Shown: piece by piece, positions 1 to 12,935 of the stretch
How the letters are laid out: every line of letters starts with the position of its first letter
Numbering within the stretch: position 1 is the stretch's first letter
NCBI GenBank assembly: GCA_958496175.1
Contig: OY292274.1
Location: 60,212,630-60,276,629, forward strand
Reading direction: 5' to 3'
Length of the DNA: 64,000 nt
DNA from: Sisyra terminalis
Taxonomy: Eukaryota; Arthropoda; Insecta; Neuroptera; Sisyridae
Notes under the pieces: model-generated
What the model was told of the DNA's origin: nothing
The model's input: the letters and a program-made list of their open reading frames with translations, nothing else
Database searches by the model: none
Position numbers and translations under genes: made by a program

Positions 1-187
1 ACAAATGCAAAGCTGAAATTAGTGGTGTTTAGTGATTACGAAAAGTGAACATTTTGTGTCAGTTTTCGGTTTTGAATAGTTTGGAGATTGTTATGAACTA
101 GTTTTCATAGTTCTATTTGAATCATAAACTATTTGAATATAATATAATAGCACAGAGAAATTAATGCATATCCGTTCAGTAACCTAA

Positions 188-1342
188 TCTTATATATAAA
201 TTGGCTATCTTGCCGTGCGTCCGTGCAGAATGAGCTATGCGCATGCGCTTTGTTATCCCCACTTACGCATCCAAAACGTTGGAAAGGGTACTCACTCACT
301 AATGTATTTATTTGTGAATACGTATTTCTGATTTTCAGGTGTACAATATGTGAAAGCCAAAAAACTTAATGCTCATTTATAAACTTAACTTTTTCAGATA
401 TATTTACTTATCAGAGTTTAAATTTTCAAACAGACCCTAAGTTTTTTTTTCTAATAATAAATCAACTTTGTTTTATATTAAGTAGTAATAACGTTTCGCT
501 TTTAACGGACTTTGATTGATTATTAAATTTGAAATTTCGATTGTTTATTAAACGTTATCCGTTACAAACTTTGCTACCGTTTTTCACTCTTTTAGGGGAC
601 AAATTTTCAAAAACCCTTTCTTATTATATATCTGCATCATATAAGGATAACACTTTCCAAATTTCATAGACACAAATGTGCACTTATATTTGAAAATACA
701 ATGTAAAACGAAAAAAAATAATGACCTTCTTTATGTTAGTTAACATGACTAAAAAGCTATTCGATTTCGCACATTTGGACGTTGTGCATACAAAATTATT
801 GGAAATAGGTGGAAAACGTGGAAGTAAATTCGAATATTTTATTTATTTTCAACAACAATAATTGGTTTTCAAATTGTTCTAAATACCGAAATAATGTTAG
901 TATCGAAGATTTTATATTTGAATTGACAGTGAAATATATGGCGAAAAATTGCTACCTTAATGCTTTTCAGCCGAATATATAATTACTCTAGATCACAACC
1001 ATTGATTCATATTTTAAAATAAAATGGATTTTAAAAAGTTTGATTGTTGAAAAACGAACCAAAATTTAAAATCGCCTATTTGATATAAGTACTACATAAG
1101 TATTAAACTTTCATACTAATTTAGTGAAATGACGTTATTTAAAATGTTGTTATTAAAATGATATTAAAAAAAACACTTATATTTTATTTCTTAATATAAA
1201 TTTAGATGAACTTTCTTTTACATTAACAACACTTTGATTATTAAATTTAAAATTTCGATTGTTGATTAACTCTACATTATCTCATATTAAACATTTTATT
1301 GAGATAAAACCTTTAGTTGCGAATGCAACGGGCAACTACTAG
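188..1342 (+). mobile_element. Non-autonomous Helitron, copy 1
   Basis: The element begins TCTTATATATAAATTGG after an A and ends CTAG before a T, with a small hairpin GTTGC-GAAT-GCAAC (1316-1329) ten bases upstream of the CTAG. These are the hallmarks of Helitron ends (5' TC, 3' hairpin plus CTRR, A/T target). A second copy at 53095-54938 matches along its whole length. No Rep/helicase frame is present. Confidence 0.8.
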
Positions 1343-1583
1343 TAGTTTATAAAGTAGCCATTTGGGTTTATTTATTTTCTTTCAGGACTTTGTATTTAAT
1401 ACTTGCTGGTATTTCATTTAACTTTTGATTAAAAAAATTTAAAAAAATTGCAATGATTAATTATTAGTATAATGATCAAATCAATTTTTAAAGTTGTATC
1501 ATTGTAACTTGCAAGTGCAGTTGTACATTTTTAATATAAAACGGTGCGAAATATACCGTCGTTTATAAAAATAGAACATTCCT

Positions 1584-1728
1584 AAGGTTTATAAAATACA
1601 CAGGTGGCCTCATGCGCCACGTGACGTATCCAGAAGAAATTTGTACATATCTTTAGACTGATTCAAAACTCTTCGTATGGCGTCATTTTTTTTTCTAATG
1701 GGGCAACCTGTGTAATTTATAAACCTTG
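1584..1728. mobile_element. MULE-like MITE, copy 1
   Basis: Ends AAGGTTTATAAAATACACAG and its complement (TGTAATTTATAAACCTT) are flanked by GAACATTCCT (1574-1583) and GAACATTGCT (1729-1738), a 9-10-bp target duplication with one mismatch. The interior matches the copies at 50785 and 60690 in reverse orientation. Confidence 0.75.
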
Positions 1729-2475
1729 GAACATTGCTACTCATGCTAGTGACATCTGTATAGATTGCCTCAAAGCGGAACGTGTAATCCTTGGCCATAA
1801 TGTTGATTATATTCCTACATTAACGTGAAAGCATGCATTGATAATTTACATAAATACGTGCAATAGATTTCTGGAGTGATAAAACGAAAGAACGAATAGA
1901 ATATTAATAGTTCAGGAACGAAAACCGTGAACCATGAAACCATGGTTCAAACATGGGGAAACAAAGGGTAGAACCGTTTTCCCAGTTTAAATTTGTTTAT
2001 ATCTTTCGCTGAATATAGAATATTCAACAGTCGTTTTTTGCTATGCAGCAAAAAAATAGAAATTAATTCTTAGTTTATTTTTATTCTCCTATACCAGCAA
2101 ACTATACCAACAATACAAATAGAATTTTAATTCCTGGCAATCGCCGAATAGATGAGAAAAATTTTAAGATATGATTTCAATGTTTTTTTTTTCTTCGTTG
2201 GTCTTAAGGAAGACGTGCATGTGATGAAAAAAATACATCAGGAAAATAAATGATTGTTGATTATACAACCTAAGTGCTTTGAGGGATGGTTGTGTAAAAG
2301 TAGTTGATTCAACAATGAAAACTTGAAAATTTTGGGGTCATTATAGTATGACTCGATTTTCTGTGTCAAATACATGCATTTGCATTAAAGGCATTTTGAA
2401 TTATTTTATTTATCTGGAATATTTCAAATATAAAACATTTTTTTCATTAATGGTGGTACTTTCTTTAATTTTCAG

Positions 2476-2745
2476 TGCAAGGCGATGTGTTATAAAATTT
2501 GGGTGCTATACAATTTTGCTTTTATTGTAACCGGAACGATTATGCTTGCACTTCAAGTTTGGCAGTGTTTCTATTTCAGCGATCCGACCAATGCGACTAT
2601 AACATTATTTTTCTTAATATTTTTCGATTGTAAGTAATTAGTAACTTTGTGAAAATAATGATATTTATTCTCATTACTTGTCTCTTTTACAGGGATTACG
2701 ATTTATGCGACCGCCATTGTATTGAATTGCCACAAAAAAAATTAA
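2476..2745 (+). CDS. DUF4728-like tetraspan membrane protein, last two exons (5' end not found)
   Basis: Two exons are supported: 2476-2629 (after TTTTCAG, before GTAAGT) and 2693-2745 (after TTTTACAG, ending TAA). Joined, they encode about 68 residues with two hydrophobic segments, roughly WVLYNFAFIVTGTIMLAL and a second ending in IYATAIVLNCHKKN. The junction codon is a split TGG. The first exon is 154 nt, the same length and phase as exon 3 of the minus-strand gene at 3602-9544, and the next exon also starts with GG completing Trp, so the two look like paralogues. No earlier exons could be identified in 1-2475, which is largely transposon DNA; they probably lie outside the window. An ATG inside the first exon (2485) could start a short form, but the clean acceptor argues for an internal exon. 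The function of this small membrane protein family is unknown to me beyond four-helix topology; some Drosophila members (Pasiflora) act in septate junctions. Confidence 0.6.
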
Positions 2746-3601
2746 TCAGACTAGTTAATTAAAATAATTTAATTAAATGTAATTACAAAAAAAATCACTC
2801 ATTATGAAAAGAAAAATTAATTTCATGAAATTTTGAGTTAATACTGTGTGTTAAGTATTGTATAGTTCGCGATTTGTTATGCTATTTTTTATGTAAAAGT
2901 ATTTTTTACTATCAAAAATATAAACATAATATTGTTTTTTTTAATAACTCTTGATGATGTTTGATTACCACCCAAAACTATTACTATTTCCAGGAGTTCA
3001 TTTGATCAAATTTTCATCACTGAGAAGACAAATTTCATAGATCAACTGCAAACCTATACCAAACCTTGAAAATTATAATTATACAGTGCGAACTTAGTGC
3101 AAACGTGGTGCAGACTTCAAAATTTCGACTCGGAATTACAAATATGTTTTTTTTCAGTTAAATTCCACTTAAAAATGAATAATTAATGACAATTTGAGTG
3201 CTCTTGAGTTCTTGATGATAAAAATATTTCTTTAGAGTCTACTGTGGAACAAAAGACTTCAAAAGACTATCACATAAAGTTTTTTTTTTTATTTCACAAA
3301 AAAGTATCATCTTTAAAGTATAGATCACATTGGAAACAAATAAAATAATTTTTAATGATTCCAAAGTATTTTCCAACTAAGTTTTATTTCTTTTCTTTTG
3401 TATTCAAATAATGTTATGAAGATTCTTGCGATATCATCCAAACTTAAAAAAAAGAAATTTGACAATATTTTGTCGCAAATGATTCAGATTTAGATAACAC
3501 AATACATAAACGTAATCCTAATTTTTATTATACATTTTTTTAAATATTTTAATTATTTTGCTTTAAAACTTATTCCTATCATTCATATAAAATCAAATGA
3601 T

Positions 3602-6600
3602 TTAAAAATTGAGCTTTCGGAGATCTCTGTAGAAATAATATACTACCAGAATCATGTAGACTCCAATCCCTAGAAAATAAAAATAAAGCTTTTCAATTAA
3701 ATTTTATCATCCACAATAAATATCAAAGGGACTGTTTTGATCGTACAACTGGTATTAATAAAAAAAACTTATTTTTCAGGTCATATCTTTTTATCGCAGA
3801 GTACAAATTCGCGGATAAAAAAAGGGTATTACTATAAAACTTAGTTTAAAACATTTACAAAATCGTGTATTTTTGGCCAACTAATGGTTTTTTTTTAAAT
3901 CCTTTATTGCCTTCTATATATTTACAATTTGTGTACTATGCAAAGTGCTAACAAATTTTGGTTGCTTGTATACCACACTTGAGGTAAAAACCGTAGTTCG
4001 ACCCTGGTGTGGTATCTTTGAAACATGTTGAGGACCCAACCAATGTTGGGACTCTCTAAGAATTTGTTAGGAGATCGCGAGGCCAATGTCGTTTCAGCCT
4101 ACGTGGTATGTTATCCGGATGAGTTTCAGAGGAAAGAATTTGGGCATTAGGGTTAGGATGGTCGACTAACTTGGAGTGGAATTTTTGGAATCATTCTTGG
4201 ACTAAGGTAGTGACAAAAGGAATGTTGAGATCATTGTGTATGATTCGGTTGTTAACATAATAAGGAGCATTGATTATTCGACGAAGGACTTTTGATTGGA
4301 AAATTTGGTTTTGAAGAGTCCCACAATTTTGCTCCGTAAGCCCAGATAGGTCGTAGTAGAGTTTTGTAAATGGTGAGTTTAGTTTTTGTGTTATCTGAAG
4401 ATTTAGGTCCTAAAAGTCTACGTAATAGTCCATATCGTTGGTTTGGTATTTGTTTTTTGAATTTAATATGTGGGTTCCAGGTTAAGTGGCTGTTTAGGTA
4501 GAAGCCTAAATAACAAACCTTGGAAGCAATTGTACCAACTAATGGTAAATTAATTAACTTTTGGGGTTCGCTAAAATTATTCAAAATAATTTGTTATATT
4601 CAAAGATGTTAAATACAATTTCAAAAGGACGATACATATACATTAAGGGTGGATCACCGTCAGAAAAAAAAAACGTTTTTTTTTTCCATAAATGTCTTCT
4701 TATAACATTCAAGAATAACGTGTTAAAAGGATTGGAATAGCTGACTAATGTATTTTCACTGATAAAAATTTAATAAATTGATAATAACATAAAAAGATTT
4801 CTTAAAAAAACTTTAAATGCGTTTTTCTCGAAATCAATTTTTCAAAACTGGGAGACAAGATTTCTCAGAAACTATCCAACGGATTGACTTGAAACTGGAG
4901 AGTGTTATAGTTCAACACGTCTTCTTGGTACTGAATTTCTGAAATTGGCCAAACCTCCCCCCCTCAAAGTGGGAGAGGGGGAAAGGTCCAAAAAAAGGTC
5001 GTTTTTTTAACTTTTGTTTCAAAGTCGCGCCATTTTGTGAATTTTCAACTTTTTCCAGATTTTCGAGGTTCAATACCAAGAAGATGCATTACCAAAACCT
5101 ACATTTTGTGACAAATCATGATCCGACTTCCGGTTTCCGAGAAAACTTGTCTCCCGTTTGCTTCCTCATTTCTGAGAACCCTTTTTCAATGCGCTGTAAA
5201 AGGGGGAGGTGGGGGAACATATCGGAGTACATAAAAAAAAATAATAGTTCAAAACTTCAACTTTTACATGCCGAAGACCGTTTTTTGATATCTTTAAAAA
5301 AAATGGCAGCAGTTTTAAAAATGTCATTTTTTTTACGTTCTGATGGTGATCCACCCTTAACAATGATATCTACATTTGTAATGCTATAAAGGGAAAAGGT
5401 TGTTACCCCTTTCTTAAATATTTAAACACTAGAGAGCGCCAAATTGGTAGTTGAACACGTTGCCAAAAATCTTTTTTTTTCAATTTTCTGCTTTTATTTA
5501 TAAAATTATAAGCTATTACCATAGAAACTATCTTTACTAACGTCAATGTCATTTTTGACAGAAAACTAACATTAAAGGATTTACACTTAAATTACAGTGT
5601 TTCCATGACAACATATATACACATTTTTCAATGTTAAATTTTAAAACTTCGAAATTTAACAATGATTTACAAAACAAAAAAATACAACAATACGACTTCA
5701 AATATGAAATAATTGCTATCCTATATCTCATATATGAATAATTGTATACTTTATATAACGAACTAATGATACAATTTATCAATACCAGAGTTAAAACAAT
5801 CCCTTCAATTTCCACTCCAAAATGCTTACAAAGAGTAAGAACGCCCAATGTGAATGTTACTAAAGCCATAATTGGTACTCCAATATAGAAGAGTCCAATT
5901 ATTTGTGCCACTATTCCAAAAATATATAAAATAAGTACAATCAAATAACATCCAATCCATGGCAAAAGCAGCAAAGGTCTTCTCTATAAAATAAAAGAAA
6001 AAAAATCAGAAATAAATTTATATCCTACAAGTAAATATAACAAATTTATAAATAAATATTGTCATATAAAAAAATGGCTTATTATTTCAGTATAGATATC
6101 CTTTTCAAGTTTTTCCTTATTGGCACTTATTTACAGCCTTACAACCGAAAGTTCTCCAACTTCTTCATTCTTTTTATACAATATGAAGATATTTGTTAAA
6201 TTTATGGCAAAGTTATTTTTATGCTTTTTTTTTAATATTATCTCCGTAAATTAAAAATTCGTAAAATGAGGAGGGAAAAAAAATGAAAAAAAACATAAAG
6301 CGTAAGTGAAATTCAACATGAAAGAGTCATTCTTTTAAACTGTTTAATATTTATATAAGCAAATACCTACAACGTTATATACAGCTGCAAAGTATCAAAA
6401 ACTTTATAAATTTCATATGAACCATCTATTTGATCTTTGCAAAAACTAATGGAAATTTTTGTGGAAAAAAACGCCCACACTAAACTATTTATTTTCACAG
6501 AAAAATATCAAAGAAATGAGCTTCATTAAAATAATATCGCAAAAAAGAAATAGTTGAAATCTTTTTTTTCATTTTAAATTATAAAAAAGATGTTTTTGAA

Positions 6601-9544
6601 ACAGAAATAATATTTTGTAGATATAAAAAAGGTGGGAAAATAATTGGAGAGCTTCAAGCACAAAAGAAGGAAATTTTCATCGTTGTTTTCGACAAACAAA
6701 ACTTACATAAACGAATTTAGTTGAATATTTGCGAAACACTCCAATTAAAGAGCCACTAAAACGAGGGAATCACAAAAACTAAATTAAAATGCATGACAAC
6801 ACTATGCACCCGATAAAATAAAATTACACTATATATAGTTTAACTTTCGGAAGATTACGGGCAACAATAACTATAAACCCATATTTCCCTAGCAATTGAA
6901 AAAAAATCATTTACATTTGCTTAACAATCAACCGTAACTGTTTAATTTTTAGTGAAGTAAAATAAAAATAGCTGGCAAAATTTTTAAACAGGAATTTTTC
7001 TAAAAAGAAATTAATATTTTCCTTCAAATTAATAATTCGTAAATTTAAGCAAAAGAAATTTTCCTTTGTTGACTTATGTAGGTAATATGATAATATGAGA
7101 TTATGTTTATCCTTTAATTAAGTAACCTGGACAGTGTTCAGCAATTCGAAGAAAAAAAAAATTTATCAAATATTTTTTTGAAACGACCAAATATCAGAAT
7201 TAGTAAGTTATAACTGTTTAATTTTTAGTGAAATAAAATAAAAATAGCTGGCAAAATTTTAAAACAGGAATTTTTCTAAAAAAATATTAATATTTTCCTT
7301 CAAATTAATAATTCGTGAATTTAAGCAAATGAATTTTCCTTTGCTGATTTATGTAGCAAATATGATAATTAGATATTATGTTTTAATCCTTTAATTAAGT
7401 AACCTGGACAAAGTAAAGCAATTCGAAGAAAAAAAAATATGAAATATTTTTTTGATACGACAAAATATCAGAATTAATAAGTTATTCATTTAATGTTCAA
7501 CATAATAATTCATGAAAGGATTGAATTAGTTTAACTTTTGGGAATTTATTTCTCTAGCGATTTGGTATTTATTTTTAATTAAGAGTTCATTTTATATAAA
7601 CAGTAAAGTGTGTTATTTAATTTAGTTTTTGCTGTGAAACTCTCACGAACATTCCAATTGGAACGTTGGAAAAAAGTGCCACCAAAATGAATTTGAGGGT
7701 AGCAACCAATTAAAATTTAAATTAAACGAAATAAAAAAAAAATTATCAGAATTTTTTTTAGCAGTAATACATACGATTTCCAATTATTTCTCCGGGTCTG
7801 ATTTCCCGAAGTACTGTCCGCCTAAATAAATTTTCTGACTTATTTTTTGTCACCTGCATTTTATATTTAGAACAGAGACATCGCCGAATTAAATATTTTC
7901 AAATTTTACAGTAAACAATATTCATTTTATTTAACAACTAGTAATTTCCCGTGAAATTCTCACTGCCCAACAATAACGCAACTGACAAATGGCAAACTGC
8001 CAAAATTGGCAATTGATTGATTGATTCATTAATTTATATTAAATTTGAGACAATGATTGTGTTTTACTCACACTCATGTTCTTACAATAATTGTTCTCTG
8101 TCTTTGGCAACATATATACATACATTTAACATACGTTTGCCTATTTTTATTGTGAGAATTAAAATTTATTTAAAAGAAAGATATGTTTTCAAAATTATTC
8201 AATGTAATTTTAAAAATAATGTATGGAAGTCGATTGATACATTATATTACGTTATATTTTTTATATTTGAATTAAAATCAATTTCAATACATATATATAA
8301 ATGGGTTAATGCAATATTCAATTACCATTATTTTAATATGATTTTCAGGACGTTACTATTTAGGATTGTTTAATATATCTTTACATGATATTTAATGGCA
8401 ACAATCTACTTCTATATGGTAAAAATTTTTGATAAATATTTTTTAAACCGTTAATTTGGATAAATGGTTAATTCATAAAATATGTAATATACATTTTGTA
8501 TATGGTAACTAACCAAATGTTTAAACATATAGTATCTATGTATAAATAGCCAATTTAATCTTTTATTTGAAACCCAGTTACATTTAGGGAAATATTCACA
8601 GCCCAATTCTGACACAACTGACAAATGACTAAAATTAGTAATAAAATGAAATCAAAATGACAGTTGAAACTAATGACAAGATAGTTCAAATTTGAGACAA
8701 TTACTATATTGGTATTACACTCATATGGATTTGTTTACAATTTTATATTGTTTGTCCTTGTCATTGCCGATACACATAATGTGAAAACACAAACTGTGTT
8801 AATAATTGTATCATATTTTAGTTTTCACTAACTTGTACGCCAGTTCCAGCATTACCAGAAGAAGGCTACGATAGTGGATTGAAAACATCTTTTTAATTAT
8901 ACCAAAGAATATCAAATCAATATCATATTTGTCTCTTATAAATCAAAATTCACAACAAAATAGATTGAAATCGTAATAATTTAAAGAAAAATAACCGTGG
9001 AAATCGAATTTCGAGGAAATATCCGAAGAAAAAGAATATCTATGCTTCATGTAAAAAATTGACTTAATTTAATTGGTCGCTTGTACTCGTATGTATCTGG
9101 ACTTTAGTCTTCTATAATTAATGATTTAATGTTTAAGAGTCTTTTTTGGATATCCATTTTCCAAATTGGAAATCTTGGCTTCCATTTTACTTACAGTTTG
9201 GGCTCCAAAGATAATCAATACAGATAAAACGACCATAACAGCGCAAATGATTGAAACCACAATCGAGATTTGTTCAAGAACTGAAAGCAATGTAAAATAA
9301 ATTCGTTATAGATAATAATGAATGTTATATTGATAGACAGACCAATTTCAAATTTGGATGACAAAGTACCACCACTGAGGTCAATTAGCTCCTGAGGATG
9401 GGCCGAATAGGCTGCAGTCATTATCATAAACATGAAGAATATTACACTTTCCACTAGTCCAACCACACATGTGGCTTGCCGTCGGAAATTTTCCGGCACT
9501 TGTAAACATTGCGATAACCACGAAGCCCATTTGGAAATTTGCAT
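3602..9544 (-). CDS. DUF4728-like four-transmembrane protein, complete, 4 exons
   Basis: Exons on the minus strand: 9544-9343, 9280-9195, 5983-5830 and 3669-3602, giving 169 aa. All junctions are GT/AG and the frame closes exactly (split codons GTT and TGG). The start at 9544 is chosen for its CAAAATG context. Hydrophobic segments: residues about 26-46 (CVVGLVESVIFFMFMIM...), 71-93 (ISIVVSIICAVMVVL...), 99-127 (LLLLPWIGCYLIVLILY...) and 131-161 (ends YYFYRDLRKLNF). The short RRPLLLLPW stretch just before helix 3 is typical of the insect DUF4728 family. Intron 2 (5984-9194) holds tandem duplications; intron 3 (3670-5829) holds a foldback element and LINE debris. Retention of intron 2 would give an alternative tail (see findings). 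Family assignment is from memory of conserved motifs; biochemical role unknown. Confidence 0.72.
3890..4610 (-). mobile_element. Jockey-type LINE, C-terminal RT fragment
   Basis: A minus-strand frame (4584-4252) reads YLGFYLNSHLTWNPHIK, then LTIYKTLLRPIWAYGAKLWD. This is the thumb region that follows the RT domain in Jockey-clade LINEs. Lower coordinates continue with interrupted coding sequence (RIIHNDLNIPFVT, ...HPNPNAQILSSE). The catalytic domain and 5' part are missing: a typical 5'-truncated dead copy within the intron of the DUF4728-like gene. Confidence 0.8.
4639..5364. mobile_element. Foldback/MITE with GGGTGGATCACC ends
   Basis: TTAAGGGTGGATCACC at 4643 is matched by GGTGATCCACCCTTAA ending at 5360. 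If the outer TTAA on each side is the target duplication, this fits TTAA-type elements (piggyBac/Kolobok). The interior is loosely symmetrical (for example CCTCCCCC/GGGGGAGG tracts on both sides) and has no recognisable protein. Confidence 0.6.
6930..7490. repeat. Tandem duplication, unit about 276 bp
   Basis: Two consecutive units start ACTGTTTAATTTTTAGTGAA near 6937 and 7213 and run in parallel through GTAACCTGGACA and GCAATTCGAAGAAAAA. Non-coding, within intron 2 of the DUF4728-like gene. Confidence 0.8.
7920..8790. repeat. Diverged direct duplication, offset about 640 bp
   Basis: Segment 7930-8130 (GCAACTGACAAATGGCAAA, AAATTTGAGACAATGATTG) recurs in degraded form at 8570-8780 (ACAACTGACAAATGACTAAA, CAAATTTGAGACAATTACT). 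The 118-codon frame inside the spacer is very AT-rich and has no coding character. Confidence 0.5.
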
Positions 9545-11760
9545 TTTGACCAACAAAATTATGCGTTTTGCGTCGAATTTAATAGTGCACTTGGATATGA
9601 AGTTTAAGTCGGAAAACTCAACTTAATTGTTTCTAAAATAGAAAAAAATATAATTGCTATTGAAATAGACATGCAAAGAATCACGTGATTTAAATTTTTC
9701 TCATACAATTTTATAATAAAGGTAGGACACAACACTTGATCACAGACAATTGTTTGAGAAAATCCAAAAAAAAAAATCGTTCGCTATAACACCGCTTTTC
9801 TACGCCTTTTTCACCGTCATAACAGAAGAAAAAGAAAATGAGAAATTTTCCTCAAAAAAAAAATGAATAATTTCCAAAATATATACCTTTACATCTTACA
9901 TAAGTAAATGATGAAAAGAAGAAAAGCAAATATTCAAAAACATCCTTGAGAGCTGACACGAATTCAAATCTTGAAAAACATACAATACACACAATACAAA
10001 CACCACACATATAATATGTATTATATCTCAACTCATAACAAAAATTTTCATTTCAATTTCCACACTTCTAGCAGAAAATTTGACCAATAAAAACCCTGCG
10101 AATAAAAACTGAAAATCATCAAAAACTAGAAAATAACAACAGTACGAAGTATTTTCAACCGTAACGAATTGCATGACGAAAATAATTATTGGAAAAAAAG
10201 CAAAAATGCGATAACATTAATTATTTTCATCCGTTCAATTCTACTTTTATCCATCCGTAATAGATGGCACACAATGTATTGAATTATAAGGGGGAAAAAA
10301 CACACACAATAAAATTGATTAATTTGAATGTTCACGTGAATTTTCCTGATTTTTCCCAAACTACCAACTACTTTCCAAATTGATTCGACAAATATTATTT
10401 ATCAATTTTCGATGGCAGTAAATATTATTTTAATTAATTGAAACGTTTATTAGTTTCATTAATATGAACCAAATACCTGTCGGGAAATATAATATGCAAA
10501 TGTAATGTTATTGATATAATCATCGAGAAGATTGAATTAATTGCATATTTCAGCATAGAATAATATCCAGTTAATTGATGAACTCAAGGAAAAAAAATAA
10601 ATCATACAAATTTGTTCACAAGTAAAAGAATATTATTTCAAATAAATTGCAAAATCGGAATAATTTTTTGATTTTTTTTGCTTCCATAAGTATAAAATCA
10701 TATAATAACGAAATACGAATGAAAAATATTTATTTTTCATTCGAACCCAATATTTAATTAATTGATTTCTATAATGGCAAGATAACATTAATTTTTCTTT
10801 TCCAGATCATTTATAGTCTTAGAGATTTTCCGTCAAAACAATATTTTTCACCAACAAGAAATCTACGTTTATTTTTTTCCAAGCCTTTGATTATATTTCC
10901 AAGTTTGAGTTAAATTTCCGTCAAGGCTAGGAGAGAAGATATAATTAAATGTGGAATATATCCTAATATTAAAGGGCAGCATTATTTAAAAAAATGATTA
11001 GTCAAACCACGATTTTTTCCAGGGGAAATACACGATAAGTAAAATACAGTCGTTCAAGCATATGAATTCGTTAAAAAGTTCGTTAAATTCAAAATATTGT
11101 TTTACGCAATGATAGATAAGGTCCCAAATATGATTTCATCTAAAAATCCATTACCTTAGGGTGCCGTTTTCTACCCCTAAAATTTGTTTTTTTCCGAAAA
11201 AAAAAATTTTTTTCTTCGAGCTCTTGAACCATGATAGATATAATTAAATAAAATTGGTGTTATTAAAGAATAAGTTGATAAAATTTCCTATTAAGAAGTT
11301 TATTTACCATTCTTCATGAATTCCATTGTTTTGCCGAAAATTAATGTCGAAATCACTAATGTCATTTTTCTCGCACGAAAATCAAACACAAAGTCTTCCC
11401 GCACAAAATATTATGAATATTTTCATTTCTTAACAAGTGGGTCAGTTTTTCCTTCCTACAAACTACAACCATAAAAAGACTGCGCCGCAAAAAAGCCATA
11501 AAAACCTCATAAAAGTCATTAATAATATAGCCAGAATAATGAAGCATTATATATAAAGCTAAAGTAAATTAAAGTAAAGGATTGAATTGATCCAAAAACA
11601 AAATTTTTGCAAACTATAAAAGACTAGAAAACAATAAGTTTATCTAAAAATACCCGAGTATGCATATGCATAGTCGGGTATGTACAATGCATAACAATAA
11701 TTAATTGAACTAGTTGAACTAGTGATAAAATCATTAACAAAAAAAAAATTTCACTAATAT
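9545..11760. other. Upstream region of the DUF4728-like gene; no gene seen
   Basis: AT-rich non-coding DNA. It must contain the promoter and any 5' exon of the minus-strand gene starting at 9544, but no convincing TATA box was identified. No repeat ends recognised. Confidence 0.4.
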
Positions 11761-12935
11761 CACTGATCAACAAAAAACCTTTTTTCTGGGTAACAAGAAA
11801 ATTTTTGGCTGATTCTATTAGGAATAAGGGCAAGTTGAGTAGAATTAGTAGTCTAAACTTTTAGATACGAATAGTTTCATTGTAATATGATTTTTTTTAC
11901 TTTTCTTAAATTACAAATTATTTTAACAAAAATTAATTTTTTATCAATGTTACAATATTAATATATGTACTTTCTTATGATTTTCTCCTATATTTTGCGT
12001 TAGGAACGTCCCTCTGTAATATCCAGCAATAATCTGTCAGCATAGTTGGACTCCATTTTCCCTGGTATCGTTTTTCTATGGTAAAAATGTCTTGGTGGAA
12101 TCTTTCCCCGTGTTCATCACTAACGGCACCCAAGTTTGGGGGAAAAAAGTCTAAATGTGAATGTAAAAAATGTATTTTTAAGGACATATTGCAGTCTAAT
12201 GCTTAATAATTCTCTAAAAGTTCCTCGACAATAGTTTTATAGTCATTTGATCGGTGATTTCCAAGAAAATTTTCAGTGATTTTTATATGTGATTTCCAAG
12301 CTGGTTTTTCTGGACCATCGAGTTGTTCTTTAAGTATATCATCTTTTATCACTTGCCTGATTTGAGGACCTACAAACACACCTTCTTTAATCTTAGCGTC
12401 ACTGATTTTAGGGAATTTTTCTTTTAGGTATTGAAATCCAACACCATTTTTATCCATTGCTTTCAGAAAGTTTTTTTTTTAACGTAATGGTTTTCCCTAT
12501 TCATACTGTCCCATTCACAAAGAAAACAACAAAATTTTGTATACTCAAGTTGCAATCCTAATAAAAGGGCAACAACTTTTAAATCTCCGCAAATTTTCCA
12601 TTTATGTTCATCGTATTTAATCTTTTCTTGAAGAAATTTCATTGTTTCATAGGATTCTTTCATGTTAGCACTATAACCTACCTGTACAGAGGGAAGATTA
12701 TTACCATTGTAACAAAACTGCCTTTAAGCTTGTTTTTGAAGTATCAATAAATAAACGCCACTCTTCAATTTTGTATTGTATTCCCAAAATATTCATAACA
12801 CCACAGACATTGTTACAAAATATCACGGAAACTAGACCTACTCAAATTAATATACATATGATTTTGTGGAGAGGTTTGGTAGATATTTCGAAATTACTGC
12901 TTACTTTTCTTGTAACAAAATTTTGTTGATCAGTA
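11761..12935 (-). mobile_element. TIR element with remnants of an unclassified protein, copy A
   Basis: Bounded by CACTGATCAACAAAA (11761) and TTTTGTTGATCAGTA (ending 12935), with TAT on both sides as a possible 3-bp duplication. The minus strand carries a broken frame: about 12830-12740 (EEW.LFIDTSK region), 12663-12463 (HKWKICGDLKVVALLLGLQL, then CCFLCEWDSM), 12457-12203 (FPKISDAKIKEGVFVGPQIR, then FLGNHRSNDYKTIVEELLENY) and 12187-11975 (NLGAVSDEHGERFHQDIF, then EKRYQGKWSP). I know this protein as a high-copy 'uncharacterized' family in arthropod and Hydra genomes. Function unknown; multiple stops and a frameshift make this copy dead. Confidence 0.8.

Noticed and set aside
1610..1798. 62-codon minus frame starting MAKDYTFRFEAIY
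   Set aside because: It looks somewhat like coding sequence, but two thirds of it lies in the MULE-like MITE, there are no splice sites to support an exon, and I recognise no family.
8017..8373. 118-codon plus frame
   Set aside because: Composition is that of AT-rich random sequence (Ile, Tyr, Phe, Asn); it falls in an intron and spans a diverged duplication.
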